Under the pieces are notes generated by a model. That model did no database searches and had not been told where the DNA came from. It was given only the letters and a program-made list of their open reading frames with translations. A program made the position numbers and the translations under genes. A DNA stretch of 64,000 bases from Acorus gramineus (Eukaryota; Streptophyta; Magnoliopsida; Acorales; Acoraceae): contig JAUJYN010000087.1 in assembly GCA_030737835.1 (NCBI GenBank), forward strand, positions 62,001-126,000. The letters run 5' to 3'. This document shows positions 25,139-37,060 of this stretch, one piece after another (the stretch's first letter is position 1; each line of letters starts with the position of its first letter).

Positions 25139-25531
25139 ATGGAGGAGTCCTTAAATACCATCAAGTTTCAGTCGTGGGACATCAATAACTCAGGTAGATC
25201 AAAGAGCTCTAGACTTCTGATGGAGTCCCTCTCATCGGAATGCATCGGCCTCACGGGCTACCAGAAGGTCCCAGAAGAAGAGGAACCTAAAGAGAAAAAG
25301 AGGAACAAGGCTTGGAAACTCCTGCGATGCGTGTTTGTGAAGAAAGAGGGTGGTGGTGATGCGAAGGCGATCAAGGAAGACGTGGAGTTGGAATCCTTAG
25401 AGTCCAAGGAGAAGGACGAGAAGAAGAAGATGTCCGAGGAATCTCCAGAGGAGAAGCACAAGGAGAGCAAGGACAAGAAGAAGATGCCGTGGCATCTTGA
25501 TCCTAATAGGAGATGGCCTCAAGGATGGTAA
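25139..25531 (+). CDS. Small charged plant protein of unknown function (single exon)
   Basis: An intact ATG-to-TAA frame of 130 codons, more GC-rich than its flanks, preceded by a purine-rich leader (AAAAAAAAAGAGAATCAA). The N-terminal 60 residues are mixed (KFQSWDINNSGRSKSSRL). The middle and C-terminal parts are a lysine/glutamate-rich low-complexity tract, likely coiled or disordered. The end is a distinctive motif, MPWHLDPNRRWPQGW, which looks like the conserved C-terminus of an angiosperm family I cannot name. No signal peptide, helix or enzyme motif is seen. GGTAAGC at the stop resembles a splice donor, so a further exon is possible, but the aromatic C-terminal motif suggests the protein ends there. 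Confidence 0.7.
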   Translation: MEESLNTIKFQSWDINNSGRSKSSRLLMESLSSECIGLTGYQKVPEEEEPKEKKRNKAWKLLRCVFVKKEGGGDAKAIKEDVELESLESKEKDEKKKMSEESPEEKHKESKDKKKMPWHLDPNRRWPQGW

Positions 25532-27013
25532 GCTGAAGCTTTTTATGTTGCGACATGGATCTCCGGTTGTCAAATTGGAATTCTCAAATTTTGATGTGTA
25601 AACTTGTCTCTGCTGTTAAGAACTGGAAAAAAATGGAACAAGAGTGAAGAATAAAACCTCAGCCATGAATTTGAAGATGAATTGGTCTTACCAGGATTCT
25701 TCATGTATATCTTCATGGTTTGTCCCTGTAATGAAAACAAAGTTTATTAACAGAACGGGAAAGGAAAGGAAAATGTTTAGTTACGTTTATGAACTCATTC
25801 TAATAAGGAATAAACTTCATAGATGAATGTAATGCATCATAACACCAACACAAGCCCTTCTAAATTTTCTAGTTTATGCCACTCAAAAATAGACTGCATA
25901 TCTTTTCCAGTCAGATTACCTTGTCCACCTTCAAGCATGGATTGAAAGAAGAACATGATTCAAGAAAAACATAATCCATGTCAAATAAAAAAAGTTGATG
26001 CCTTTTTTTTTATAGTCAGGTTACCTCAAGTCCACCATAAAGCATGGCATGATAGAAGAGCATGATCCAGGCAACTCTACCACTCTACGAAATCAACATA
26101 CAAACTTCCGAATCTGAGCACAGAGAAAGAGACACAATTTGTATCCGTAATTTCAAACAACAGCAAATAAAACAAAAAGTGTTCAAACAACTCCAAATAA
26201 GGCGGCACAACTATTATATGTACTTTCAAATAACTCCAAATAAAACAAAAAGTGGTGCAACATAAAACAGCATCTAGTACCTCAAAATATTTGGTCTACA
26301 CGCCTATAGCTTTTTTAATAATAATAAAAAAAAGATATGGGAGCTCACCAACTGAAATGTGTCAAAATCAGATGTAAATCCCAGATGGCAAATAGGCCGA
26401 TCAGGAATACATAACAATAGAAACACAAACAGAAACACAATAGAAACAAAGAGAAAAGAAAATGCATCACCCATTGCTCACCCTACATTAGTTTTTCCTC
26501 CTCAGAAATGCATAACAAAATCGCCCACAGTGCAGTTGATACTCCAATCTTTTAGCCATCTAATAATATATCCACAAGCATTCTAATATTTAATCTACTC
26601 CCATTGAGGATTACTGATTACATCATTCCTGGAAGTCCAAAGGTCCCTACAAAAGATGCCAAAGAGAACACCCATCCCAGGAGCCCAATTTTAAAAGGAA
26701 CTGTAAGTGGCAAGTAAGACACCCACCACCACCAGCAACAACAGCAGCAGAAAGTGATAATTTTTTGTACAAAGATTCAGAACAAATTTTAATAATAACA
26801 CAGAGGTACAAGTTTAAGACATGCCATCTTAAAAGACGTCAGACTTGAACAGATCTGCTACAGCAGCTCAGATTAAAGCCAGTAGAATATTTACAAAAAA
26901 GGACAATTTAGTAGTATGGATTTAATGATAGCCCTCCACATGAACTTGTTATATTCTCTTCAACCATATTAAATAGTATCACTGCTTAGCTCAAGATAAA
27001 ATTACTCTCTCCT
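25532..27013. other. Intergenic, no gene recognised
   Basis: Likely 3' UTR of the small gene to about 25800, then AT-rich spacer. A near-duplicate phrase (GTCAGATTACCTTGTCCACC at 25910; GTCAGGTTACCTCAAGTCCACC at 26016) marks an imperfect tandem duplication of about 105 bp. 26800-27013 is the probable 3' UTR of the BTB gene (minus). Confidence 0.4.
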
Positions 27014-30000
27014 TCAAGCAGAATCTACATTATTTGTTGACCCATTTGCTCGTCGGAACCAGGTATTGAAAGCCAAGACTAGGTGTGGGCAGTCCTCAAC
27101 ATTGCGGGTAGAGAAGGTGAGGCACTCCTGTAACAGTTTCTGGGCATCTGACATGGGAAGAGTTGAGATGATCCTTAGGAATGTTTCTTCAAGCTCTTGG
27201 TAAAGCAGTTTCTGACCAGAAGGTATAGGTGAAACATTGTCTCTGCAAACCTTCAGCACTGGTAGCCAGTCCTTGACGAGTTTCAACCTAACCTGGTAAA
27301 ATGAATACAAGATGTAAGGTCCACCTGATTTATCTTAATGGAGTGAGGTTATTTGAAAAAAAAAATCACTGATTGATCGATTCTGGAAAATAATTGTTGA
27401 AAATCCCATAGGCATGCTGCTAGCAGGGAACTTTAGGGAGCAGCCTTTACTCGTTTCAAGAAGGATAAATAATCAGAAAAAAGGACATCAGGAACAGAAA
27501 TAGACATTCGTATGCTCTCATAAACAAGATGTTGATTTGAAGTTTATTGCAACAGAATGAGAAACATTCATGTGAACCATCCATTTCAGTTCCTTGTATG
27601 GGTTTCTTGCTAGGCCCGTATCTAAAATTGACAGTTAGCTGCATTTGATCCTATGACAATACTCAGCTTGTATAGCTTCCACCAGAAAGGAACTCATCAA
27701 ATATAAGATCTAACCACAGCATTGGAAATTAATAATTTTTAAACAACAGAACATAAAATTCTTTATCCGATATCAGAACCATCGTTGTTGACCTAAACAC
27801 TATTTTTTCCCAATCTTCAGCAATATTTGAACCTTTCTTCTCAATTGTGTAAGCTAATGCAGTAGACAAAACATTATGCAATAGTTCCTCTTCTGAGCAA
27901 TTAAAAAAATCATGCATCGAAAAGGCCATCTGACAATCATAGAAAGGACTAGTATGTCGTATATTAGATTCGTGAATGAACACTGCAGAAGAGAGCGATG
28001 GGCATTTCAACAAAGCATCTTCATAAAAATGTTTATTTGACAGCAAGCAATAGTAGATATAGGTGCCATTCATTTTTCACCTTTCAATGTAACTAGGAAA
28101 GATACCAAGGCAAACAGTACTTCGGCTATCAAAGCTTATGGCAAACACGTATTTTTTGTACAAGAGTTGTGTTTTGTGTTTACATGCTTACACAGGATAC
28201 CCTCCCCCATTATGTGACATGCACTGGCCTCAACTCACCCCACCTAGGCCAACAGAACTAGATCACCCCAACCACCGTGAAGCAGCTCTACCATCAATAT
28301 CACAATATATTATCCTATTTATTCATCAGGTTCAAGCTTTAAACATGTATTTGTGTAAGAATTGTTCTAACCTATTACCAAGATTTTTTCTCTAATAATA
28401 ACTATAAGAATATATTGCCTTCCTCTGCTGGACAATATGGGACTAAATCATGAGACTAGCCTCATCTCACCTCTACCAAGGCCAAGAAACATTCCTCTAC
28501 TAGGTGATGTGGGACTAAACTGTAAGACTGGCCTCACCTCACGTCTACCCGGATCAATAGGCTCCGGTCAACCCCACCAAAGTGAAGTGGTTCAACTCTG
28601 ATACCAAATGTAATACCTAAAACTCAGAAGAAAGATTGGAGCAAAATTATTAAGATATTGCTCTTTAAACAAAGGAGACGAGGGATCTCCAAATTCAATA
28701 CCCCAAGAAAAAAGGAAGAAAAGAAATAGCCCTTGCGGGAGAAAATCCCCTTTGCTACATGAAATAATTACCACCTGCTCCAATTTGCTCCCATAATAGA
28801 GTATTTCAACTCTTTGCCAAGCAGTACCATAATCCAAGCCCATAGTGAAGTCGTTATAGTTGCACAATTTTTCTCAACAGATATGAAATTCCTTTGGAAA
28901 ATGAGCTCATTGTGAGCAAGCCAAATACTCCAACTCAATGCATAGGGGATGAGACCTTCGATTTTTTCTTGTTAATCAATCACATATTTTCCTTCCTTTA
29001 TGAAACCAATCCACATACCTTCGAGGTTGGTAAGTTTCATTCTGATCCGAGAGCCCCTGCACAAATGCAAGAGCTTATAGGGAATCCATAAAACAAGTGA
29101 TCTCTAGTTTCTTCATCCGCTCTGCAAAGGTCACAGCTCGTGCTTCCATCATTAGCCTACTTCTAACAATTCACTTCTTTTAAGAATTTTATCTTCAGAG
29201 GGAAACCACATAAAGCACCTTATCTTCAAAGAGAAATGACTCATCACAAGCATTAAATCTCCAAAATCTATAACCAAGTTTCATCAGCGGGGAACACTGA
29301 ATCCACTAGATCTAGAGTTATTAGAGACTGGGTGTTCATTGTATCGGGACAGAGTCAGTTTTATTTACAGGGAGGATAAATTGATTGTGGGATGAGGTGC
29401 CACCTTGTTAAAAAGCCTTCCCTTTTTTTTGAGGTCTTCTTTAATGTTGTCTACTACTATAAATCTGCAGCCCCAGAGTTTTACTTTAATTAATAAATCA
29501 GTGGTCGAAACTCCCACCTCCTTTCAAAAGAATCAGAGGAGAACATTCCACAAAGCTAAGCAACATGAAAGGAACCACATAACTCATAGCCCACAACAAG
29601 CATGAACAATTCCAAAAAAAAAAAAATGCATAAAACATAACCAAATAGATTCACATTCACTTCATCAACAATTCCACAAAAGCATCAATTCAGATATCAC
29701 TAATTAGCAATCACACGATATACCTGCCGTGCAGCCAAGACCTCGCCGGCTGTGACCGCGTTTGCCAGCCTGCAGGTACACCGCATCATGATCGTAGGCA
29801 GCCCAGGCGCGATATTCCTGAATGCGTCATCCCTGAACCCCTTCTCCAGATCCCCCGCAAACGCCCCCTGCTCGCTCCACTCCTCCACTGCCTCCTCCGC
29901 CACCCCCAACTCCACCATCCTCTCCACCACCCACAGCAGGTGCCTACCCTTCGCTACCGCCGAGTGCAGGTTCAGCCTCTGCTTCGCCTCCAACTCATCC

Positions 30001-30830
30001 CGGTCCCCCCTCACGTCCGGCCTCCAATACGCCTCAAGCAGCTCCTTCACCTTCGCGAGGCTCGAAACAAACACCCGAACGAGCACCCTCCGAACTGTAT
30101 CACGAGGCGAGAAGTCCCTCAAAACCCTGGCGACGAACGCCTTGACGGTCGCGACTTTGGGCTCCGTCCCGCCGATCGCCGCGTGTACGAGCCCCTGGAG
30201 CATCTCCTCCGCCGCGTCGTCGGCTCCATCGGGGGTGAGCCTCGCGAGGAGCACGGCGGACTCGTCGGGGTTGAGGAAGGGGACCGCCGAGAGGACGGCC
30301 CTCTCCTCCTCCTCGGTCCAGGGGACGGCCTCGAGGTACCGAACGCACGCGCCGATGAGGTCGTCGAAGAGGAGCTCGAGAGCGACGGAGAGGAGGGAGA
30401 GGGCATCGGAGGGGCTCGCGATCGCGCCGGATAAGTCGGGGGAGTAGAGGAGCCTCAGCACGGACACGTGCGCGTCGAAGGCCGGGACATTGAGGTTCAG
30501 GAGGAGGGAGTCACCGCCGCCGGAGGAGAAGGTGCCCTTGCTCCAACGGTCGGAGAGGAGGGCGGAGAAGTACCTAGAGCGGCGGAGGGGGGGGGAGTGG
30601 AGGTAGAGGTCGATGGAGGGGGCGGGGGAGAGGGAGGGGTGGAGTTGGAGGCGGAGGAGGACGTCGGAGGAGGAGAAGTCGTTGAATCCGCCGGGGCGGA
30701 GGAGGGCGGAGGAGAGAGGAGGATCGTCGGACGGGGGAGAGGAGGGGAGGGAGAGATTGGAGGAGGAGATTCGGGTAAGGTTGGTGGAGCTTCCAAGTCG
30801 TTGGCGTTTCTTGAGAGCTCCGGATTGCAT
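27014..30830 (-). CDS. BTB/POZ domain protein, At1g63850-like (two exons)
   Basis: Exon 1 29724-30830 (369 codons) and exon 2 27014-27292, joined in phase 0 (ARQ|VRLKLV) through CAG|GTATAT and TTTACCAG, giving 461 residues. It matches the Arabidopsis At1g63850-type BTB/POZ family along most of its length. The BTB fold is at about residues 50-165 (SDVLLRL, LHSPPLRRSRYFSALLSDRW, FDAHVSVLRLLYS, VRYLEAVPWTEEEE). A helical C-terminal region follows (LNLHSAVAKGRHLLWVVERM, SAVTAGEVLAARQ). The invariant tail is VEDCPHLVLAFNTWFRRAN. Plant BTB proteins often act as CUL3 substrate adaptors; whether this subgroup does is not settled here. The open frame runs upstream to 30902 but without an ATG, so the start is the ATG at 30828-30830. 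Exon 1 is extremely GC-rich compared with its flanks. A decayed hAT terminus begins at 30914, within the likely promoter. Confidence 0.93.
27293..29723 (-). other. Intron of the BTB gene containing repeats
   Basis: A 2.4-kb intron. 28200-28610 holds imperfect repeats of a GTGGGACTAAA...GACTGGCCTCACCTCAC unit (copies near 28430 and 28503) and ends in CTCTGATACCAAATGTAAT, wording common at plant LTR or repeat ends. A LINE fragment follows at 28590-29100. The rest is featureless. Confidence 0.55.
28590..29110 (-). pseudogene. LINE ORF2 C-terminal fragment in the BTB intron
   Basis: On the minus strand, 28870-28975 reads IPYALSWSIWLAHNELIFQR, the conserved W-x-I-W-x-x-R/H-N motif of the zf-RVT tail of plant LINEs. 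Adjacent sequence (LLHLCRGSRIRMKL upstream, TTSLWAWIMVLLGKELKYS downstream) is consistent, but broken by stops and frame changes. It is the same kind of domain as at 86-454 and 6758-6798, from a different LINE lineage. It lies in the same orientation as the host gene. Confidence 0.65.
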
Positions 30831-30913
30831 TTCGGTTTCGGAGATGTGAAGAATGTGAGAGAATTGGTCCTGACGAGGAAGATTAGCGTCTGTTACGGAC
30901 AATCCGGGTTAGT

Positions 30914-32660
30914 TAGGGATGGCCATGATGGGCCCAGCTTTACCGGGCCTGAGGGGCTTCGGGCCCGGGCCAGGGCTGGGCCTGAAGTCGAAAATCAGGC
31001 AAGGGTTTTGTTTTTTTGGTTCATAAAACAAAGTAAACGAAAAGGTGGAATAACAAACTTTAAATAATAAAACTATTTAAATTGCATATTGATGTAACTT
31101 CACAATAATTATACTATACAATTTAGAATAAGAAATGTTTAAACATTAATTGAATAGCTATGATAAATTCATAGTAAAAATATTTGAATGGAACATTACA
31201 AAAATTGAATATTTGCTTATGAGTGGTGACTATATCATAATAAAATAAATACATCCCGACTAGATTGACACCTACCTATTTTATCTATCATTTGTACAAC
31301 TCTACCCAAAACCATCCTTCAAGACAAAGACAAGTAAATTTAAACTAAATTTCAATATAAATTTACAGCATCATCAAACTGGTCTTCAAGATCATCCTCA
31401 GCCTATAAGATATTCTGAGTTCTTTGTTGTGCTTTGTACCAATCTCGTAGGCATACGCAACACTCGACTATTTCTGGATATAAATGACTTCTATGATCAC
31501 CCAGTACTTGTTTTTCAGTGCTAAATGATGATTCCGAATCAACTTGTAAAACTGGAACAATCAATAAGTCTCGAGCTATAATAGAAAGAACTGGAAATTG
31601 ATTTTCTTGCCTCTTCCACCATGCCAAAACATCGAAAGTTTCTTCACCTTCTTCTCCAACATTTGGTTCTTGAAGGTAGCGTTGTAGTCAGATGCACCAC
31701 TACTATTTAGTTGCACCTTGAATTGTTTCCACCTTTGATCTGTTCCTCGGTTGTTGTGATGAGGATGCATCGGCTTCACCGATTTGTCTTTGAGTATTCT
31801 CCCTTTCAAACCTATATTATGCAAACATATCTTGTAAAGCTGATTTAATTTGAGCAATATTTTCATAATCTGAACTACTATTAGGACTATTAAAACATTC
31901 ATAAATACATTCAATTAAAATTTATAAACCATTTATTTTAAAACAAAGGTCCATAATAGTGGCTACTCCAAAAATGATAGGAATTGTTTTCCAATATTTT
32001 CAAAATTTTGACTCTATTGCTTCAAAAATTGGAACAAAAGCAGTTTCATTTCTATATTGGTTAAAAACATCATAAATATGGAATAAATGAAGTAGTTCCT
32101 GGTTGGATGTAGCATAATTGATTCTAAAAAAAACAAACAATAGCATTATAAAAACCTTGAACAAATCCCTAATTATTTTTAAGCATGCCCAATCTTCAGA
32201 ACTAATTTCATGATCATGTTTTTTTTGTAACAAATATGTACTAATTATATGTTTATAAGGAAGAGCTGCTTCAAACATCAAATAAGTGGAATTCCACCGA
32301 TGTCTAACATCCATCGATATTTTTCTACTTCTAAAGCCTGTAGTTTTACATACTTGACGAAATTCTTGATATCTATTTGGAGAAGAAAAAATATAAATGA
32401 AACATTATTTTATACGCTCAATAAATGGTTTAATTACTTCTAAACCATCTTGCACAACAAGATTGAATAGATTACAACAACAATGAACATGTAATAATTT
32501 GGATGTTGTACATGAAGGTAAGCATATTTCTAGAAATTTAGCTAAAACATCACTAGAAGTAGCATTTATCTAAGTAATTGTAAAAATTTTATCATAAATA
32601 CCATAACTTTGAAGTTGTTTGATGATACTTGTTGCCACACATGTCCTATATGAGGGTAAT
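30914..32660 (-). pseudogene. Degenerate hAT transposase (RICESLEEPER/Ac type) with one terminus
   Basis: On the minus strand the hAT core is readable. The part at about 32330-32640 includes DVLAKFLEICL, LLHVHCCCNLFNLVVQDGLE and PNRYQEFRQVC. DVRHRWNSTYLMFEAALPYK follows at 32000-32314, then at 31403-31627 the C-terminal dimerisation domain (FPVLSIIARDLLIVPVLQVD, SESSFSTEKQVLG). There is an in-frame stop next to the INAT motif that normally carries a catalytic aspartate (TLDNA), and there are several frame breaks, so it is inactive. One end begins at 30914 with TAGGGATGGCCATGATGGG, a hAT-type terminus, followed by GGGCC-rich subterminal repeats to about 30990. The opposite end is not found; homology stops near 32660 at GC-rich unrelated sequence. 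Confidence 0.85.
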
Positions 32661-33370
32661 CAAGCAGGGCAAGGCAAGCGCAGCGGGGCAAGGCGCGCTG
32701 CTGCGGCAGGGGTGGCGCGCAGCGGCGGAGGGCACGATGACGATGGCGGTGACGACGACAACGGCGATGAAGGATTAAAAAAAAAAAAATTAGGGTTTTT
32801 TAGGTGGTGGTAAGTGGTAACAAGTACATAGGAGTCACACGTGTAATACACAACATATGTAATGACATAACACATATAATCTAACAATTGGTAATCAAGA
32901 GTTTGTATTTCTATACTTTGAACTTTGTACAAATTCACAGCTCTATACAGAAAACAAAGCAGGGAAAGAATAGCTTCATAAACAAGGGATTGGACACCAA
33001 AACACCATCCGCCACCCCAGAGTTACTAAACCAAAGACAGGGGGTAGTCAAAAGAAAGCCAACTACCACCTTAATTTGCAAGTCCTTTTCCAACTTAACT
33101 AAAAGGAGAAGACAATAACTAATTAACTGTTTAACTTAACTAAAATTGTGAGAACACACACCAGGCGCGGAATGATGGGGTAACAGACCATGATCAGCAA
33201 CCTCCCCTGAGTTGGGAAAGAAGACAAGACTTGGAAGTCTCAACCGCACCAGTTCCACAAATTGTGAGAGACTATTGTTAGCTAATGCATTTGTAACCCT
33301 TCATATGCCCATCCTCCTCAATTGCTGATTGAAGCTCATGCCAGATATTTACAAGATACAAGATTGTTTC
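32660..33370. other. GC-rich patch and spacer, no gene
   Basis: 32660-32780 is abruptly GC-rich (GCGCAGCGGGGCAAGGCGCG, GACGATGGCGGTGACGACGA) and resembles the low-complexity start of a captured exon or a terminal repeat. 32800-33370 shows nothing recognisable. Confidence 0.35.
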
Positions 33371-33379
33371 ACCTCTGGG

Positions 33380-33835
33380 GGACTGATGGGGCTGGAAGCT
33401 GATATGCTAGGGAGTTACCTTCCCTATGGATATGCGAGGCCTTCCAACAGTCCAGACAGTGTAAGCTTTGATGTATATGGCAAAGAGAACGCAGAGCAGT
33501 CAATGGGATACCCAGGTGATTGCCGTGGTAGCATCAGATTTAATCCATAGTTTTCTTACTGCAGTGGGCAGCCCCATTTATAGACCTCGTTCAATAGCCT
33601 TGAGCTTCAAAACATTAATAGAAGGAAGATCAAGCTACCCAGCCAAACCAACAATTAATGAATTCGGCTCTGCTATTTCGAAGGAGAGCACCATAACCTC
33701 CTCGATCATCAGCTAAGGAACCATCTATATTCATCTCGAACCAATCACCAGTTGGAGGTAACCACATTACTGTGGTTATGATTTTTTCCTTGCGATAATG
33801 AATTGTTAAATAATGTTGCAATTCCATTTTTGTGA
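33380..33835 (-). pseudogene. RNase H-like (RVT_3) fragment of a LINE
   Basis: On the minus strand, about 33640-33770 reads WLPPTGDWFEMNIDGSLADD and then RGGYGALLRNS, the first strand and following loop of the RNase H domain attached to plant LINEs (the catalytic Asp of NxDGS is kept). 33480-33625 continues in another frame with LKAIERGL and LWIKSDATTAITW, the helix with the catalytic Glu and the strand with the next Asp. Stops and a frameshift between the blocks show decay. Confidence 0.7.
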
Positions 33836-34719
33836 TGATGAATTTCTGTTTTTTGTGCTAACATAGGCGATGGGTATTTCCGTGTGGATCTCTACAAGTC
33901 GTGCTGCATTTATACTAGATAGACCAACTTTGATAAAGTCACTTTGTTCTATAAATTTTTGGGAGAGTGTAAGTTTTAGTATCAATTTGCAATACTATTA
34001 TGCAATGCCACATTGTTAATGAGTTTGTAACACACATTGAATATAGATTTTCACATATGACACTTGATTTTCAAATAATGTTGTCATGTCCTTATTTATT
34101 GCTCCATCATATTCTTTGATCAGTTCTCTCTCTCTCTCTCAATATTCTTTCATTTTAATTGATGTTGGCACTCCTCAAAATAAAATTCACTCTAAGTATT
34201 CTTGTACAATATATATTGTTAGTTAATGAAAAATGATACGTACACCAAATACCAAAGATAGCCTCAGAATTGTGGTATACCTTTTGTTTAAGGTAATATG
34301 AATTTATATGTTATTTTATTTATTTAATAAGTATGTATGATCAAGAGAAGATTTTGAGTGTTGTGTATACGAAAGCTGATTGTTAATATATAGTGTTGTA
34401 TATGCAGTTTTCTTCCAATTAATCAGAATTCTTTATTGTTTGTATAATATGAAAATAAGTAATTGTGGATTATTTCTTATTAATACTCTTTCATTATCAT
34501 AAGACATTGTACAATAATGCAGGTATTCATCCCCATTAAACATATGGTTCTTCGTATCTCAAATCAAGTCCCTATAACCAGAATTACATTAAATCATCAT
34601 ATATATAAAAGGGAAAAATAAACAATCCATGTAGTATGTGTAATAATATATAATATATAAACAAATAACACACGCAATAAGTATAATACTATATTAATAT
34701 GTAAGTCTAATACTATATA
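33836..34719. other. Intergenic, nothing recognised
   Basis: AT-rich with a TC microsatellite at about 34125-34141. The last 150 bases are the probable 3' UTR of the small membrane-protein gene that ends at 34720. Confidence 0.35.
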
Positions 34720-36510
34720 TCAAACCACCTCATCCATGTCTGATGTTTGTGTTGCCACCTCTGCTGTTGGTGCTGCCACCACAACCTCCTCTGATGGTGG
34801 TGTTTTATGTTTACAGACCAGCCAACGCCGTATGAATAATAGAATTATCAAGACCAGTGCTGCAATGAATAAGCCCCCCAAAATATATATAATAGGTAAC
34901 TTTGTTGTAGAGCCATTGTTTGATAAAGGAACGGGTCTGTGGCCAGCTTTGTCCAGGAGACCATGTTTGGAAGGAGGATATGTCTTTGAAGTCTTGTTCA
35001 TGACGCTAGGATTCACTTTTCTGGATTAACAACTAGACATGTTAGAAACAAAGACTACAGAGAAAATTATTTAACACATTATGTAATACACACATTTACT
35101 CTAGGTCATGTTTCTAAATAGTTAATTTAGCCAAAGTTCACACATTCTAGGTCATGACCAAAGTTCAACACTATTGCCAAAAGAAAAAAAGGGTCAAACT
35201 AAACAACCCTCATTCATGTACACATCATAAAAAAAAAAAAAATTTAAAGTTGAAAATTAATCCCCAAGTAATTCTAAATCCCAAGACGTACAAAATGAAA
35301 ACTCATTCAACATGGGCATTCTAATATCTCATTCCCTTCTCTCTCTCTCTCTCTAATTCATTGATATAATATATCTTTTTTAGACGAAGTCTTAATTAAA
35401 AATAATTTAGTTATATTAGAACATTTTTTGTTAACCACATTGGTTTATGTATATTTAAAAAACTAATATATACAATGAGATTATTTTCTCTCTCTGGATG
35501 AGGTGAATGACAGACATAAAATCCATATTTCAAGTTGGTTTAATTATACAATGAGTATTGAAATTACATGAAATAGATATGCAGAAAACATGCTTCTATA
35601 TTCCCTACAAATAAGAAAAGCATAATTCACAACTCAACACGGATAAATTTAATTGATCGGATTAATTTGTAGCCCACTTTGACATGCACGGACATGAAGA
35701 TTTAGCTCATTTAGGCAATATATATATATATATATATTAATTACATTTTAATACTATTTTTTTTAATGAACATTAACTGCAAGCGAAACAAAAAGTCCAT
35801 TTTTATATACAGGAATATTTTTTCTTGAACACTGTTTGATAAATAAAATAAAATAATTAATCTGATGACACAGATACTACAAACTAAGATGAAAAAAAGA
35901 AAAACATAAAACATAAATGAGAATCTACTCAAAAGAAAAAACAAAAATGAAAAAGAAAAGAAACTACAAATTCCCATTGGACAGAGAGGACAGAGTATTC
36001 TCACCTTAATTTTACGGAAGGTTAAACAGAGCACAAGCGCTTCAACACACATTTAATAACGAAGGAAAAACAGAACACAGAATATTGAGAACAAGTTTCT
36101 GAGAACGGAATGACAAAATAAGGATTGAAAGAGAGAATTTAAGGAGGAACCAACTGGAAAAAAAATTATTGATACTGAAATGAAAGACTCCCCTCATACA
36201 ACCCACACATACGGTACTACTCGTGAATGAAGAATCTCGCTCTGTTAGATCCCAAACCATTCAAGAACTTACATGCATTAACCAATAAATGAGCTTTTAA
36301 TTAAAAAGAATCACCAATGTATATAGATCATAAAATAAAAGAAGACTAGTAAACGGCCGGAATACCTGATGGAGGGGGAGGGAGGGAGAGGTGGTGCCGA
36401 GGGGGGGAGAGGCTCCGGGAGGGGGTGCCGGGACAGGGTGCGAGAAGACAGAGGAGATAGAGAAAAGTGGCCGTGGGATTTGGAGAGTTTGGTCGACAAT
36501 GGAGGAGTTT
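34720..36510 (-). CDS. Small one-helix membrane protein with non-coding first exon (tentative)
   Basis: Coding part 34720-35001 (ATG at 34999-35001, 93 residues). Central transmembrane helix about residues 39-60 (IIYILGGLFIAALVLIILLF) followed by RRW, then an acidic/valine-rich tail ending DMDEVV. An acceptor (GTTAATCCAG|AAAAGTG) precedes it at 35020. The matching first exon is the leader at about 36366-36510, ending CCATCAG|GTATTCC, in the outer part of the palindrome's left arm. The leader has no in-frame ATG, so it would be 5' UTR; the 1.35-kb intron is inferred. I do not recognise the family. Charge distribution (basic before, acidic after the helix) leaves topology open. The mirrored leader at 39477-39611 has no copy of this coding exon. 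Confidence is moderate for the ORF and low for the exon pairing. Confidence 0.5.
36366..36510 (-). promoter_or_regulatory. Leader exon and promoter copy, left palindrome arm
   Basis: Read on the minus strand: a TATA-like AGATACATAGCATAAATATG, then TACAGCTGAAACTCCTCC, a pyrimidine-rich leader, and the donor CATCAG|GTATTCC at 36365/36366. It fires away from the palindrome centre. The same arrangement is found at 39440-39611 (plus) and, diverged, upstream of the gene at 42931. Confidence 0.5.
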
Positions 36511-36645
36511 CAGCTGTACATATTTATGCTATGTATCTTAAAAAATCATGTTGATTGGTCGATGTTTAACTGATCAGCTTCGAGAAAAAGTTTTGGAGTT
36601 GCTAGCCTACTGGCCGGATCTTTGTAGATGATTCAAACTTGCTTT

Positions 36646-37060
36646 TCAGGGAAAAATCCAAATAACGCCCTATAAACTACTTAACTTCTATATAACCCCT
36701 CCTGCTTTTTTCTCAAGTCTACATAACTCCTGAAAACACCTATATAAATCCAAATAATCCCCACGATTAAACTCCCGTTGTCAGATAAAACATATTAAGT
36801 AAACATTCTGTTTGGTTAACCCTAACTAAAAACACTGTATATCCAAAACTCTTTACAATTTGTTATAAATGCAGAAAACCCTATGTGAATTATTATTTCA
36901 CTATTCTGAATAGATTATAAAACCTTATTTGGAGAGGGTTTTCAGGATCTGTCAACCAAAATTTAACTTCTAGAGCTATTTGGATTTACATTGATGTTTG
37001 CAGGGGGTTATGTGGATTTTGAACAATCTAAAGGGGTTTATATGGAGTTTCCCCTTCTTT
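36646..37060. mobile_element. Mutator-like MITE in the left arm
   Basis: Imperfect inverted ends: CCAAATAACGCCCTATAAAC... on the left, and on the complement of the right end GGGGAAACTCCATATAAACC. Internal sub-repeats of the type CATAACCCC / CTATATAACCCC. Its mirror image is at 38925-39330 and a diverged copy lies at 9595-9955, so the insertion preceded the inverted duplication. Confidence 0.6.

Noticed and set aside
29752..30849. Several long ORFs antisense to the BTB first exon (proline, arginine or glycine rich)
   Set aside because: They are shadows of a GC-rich exon in other frames; the minus-strand frame matches a known family across its length.
33329..33550. Plus-strand ORF at 33.3 kb
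   Set aside because: It overlaps, on the opposite strand, a readable LINE RNase H fragment, which better explains the sequence.
36311..36499. Proline/serine-rich frame in the palindrome leader (both arms) as a transit-peptide exon
   Set aside because: The frame has no ATG, only TTG; plant initiation there is unlikely, so it is treated as untranslated leader.
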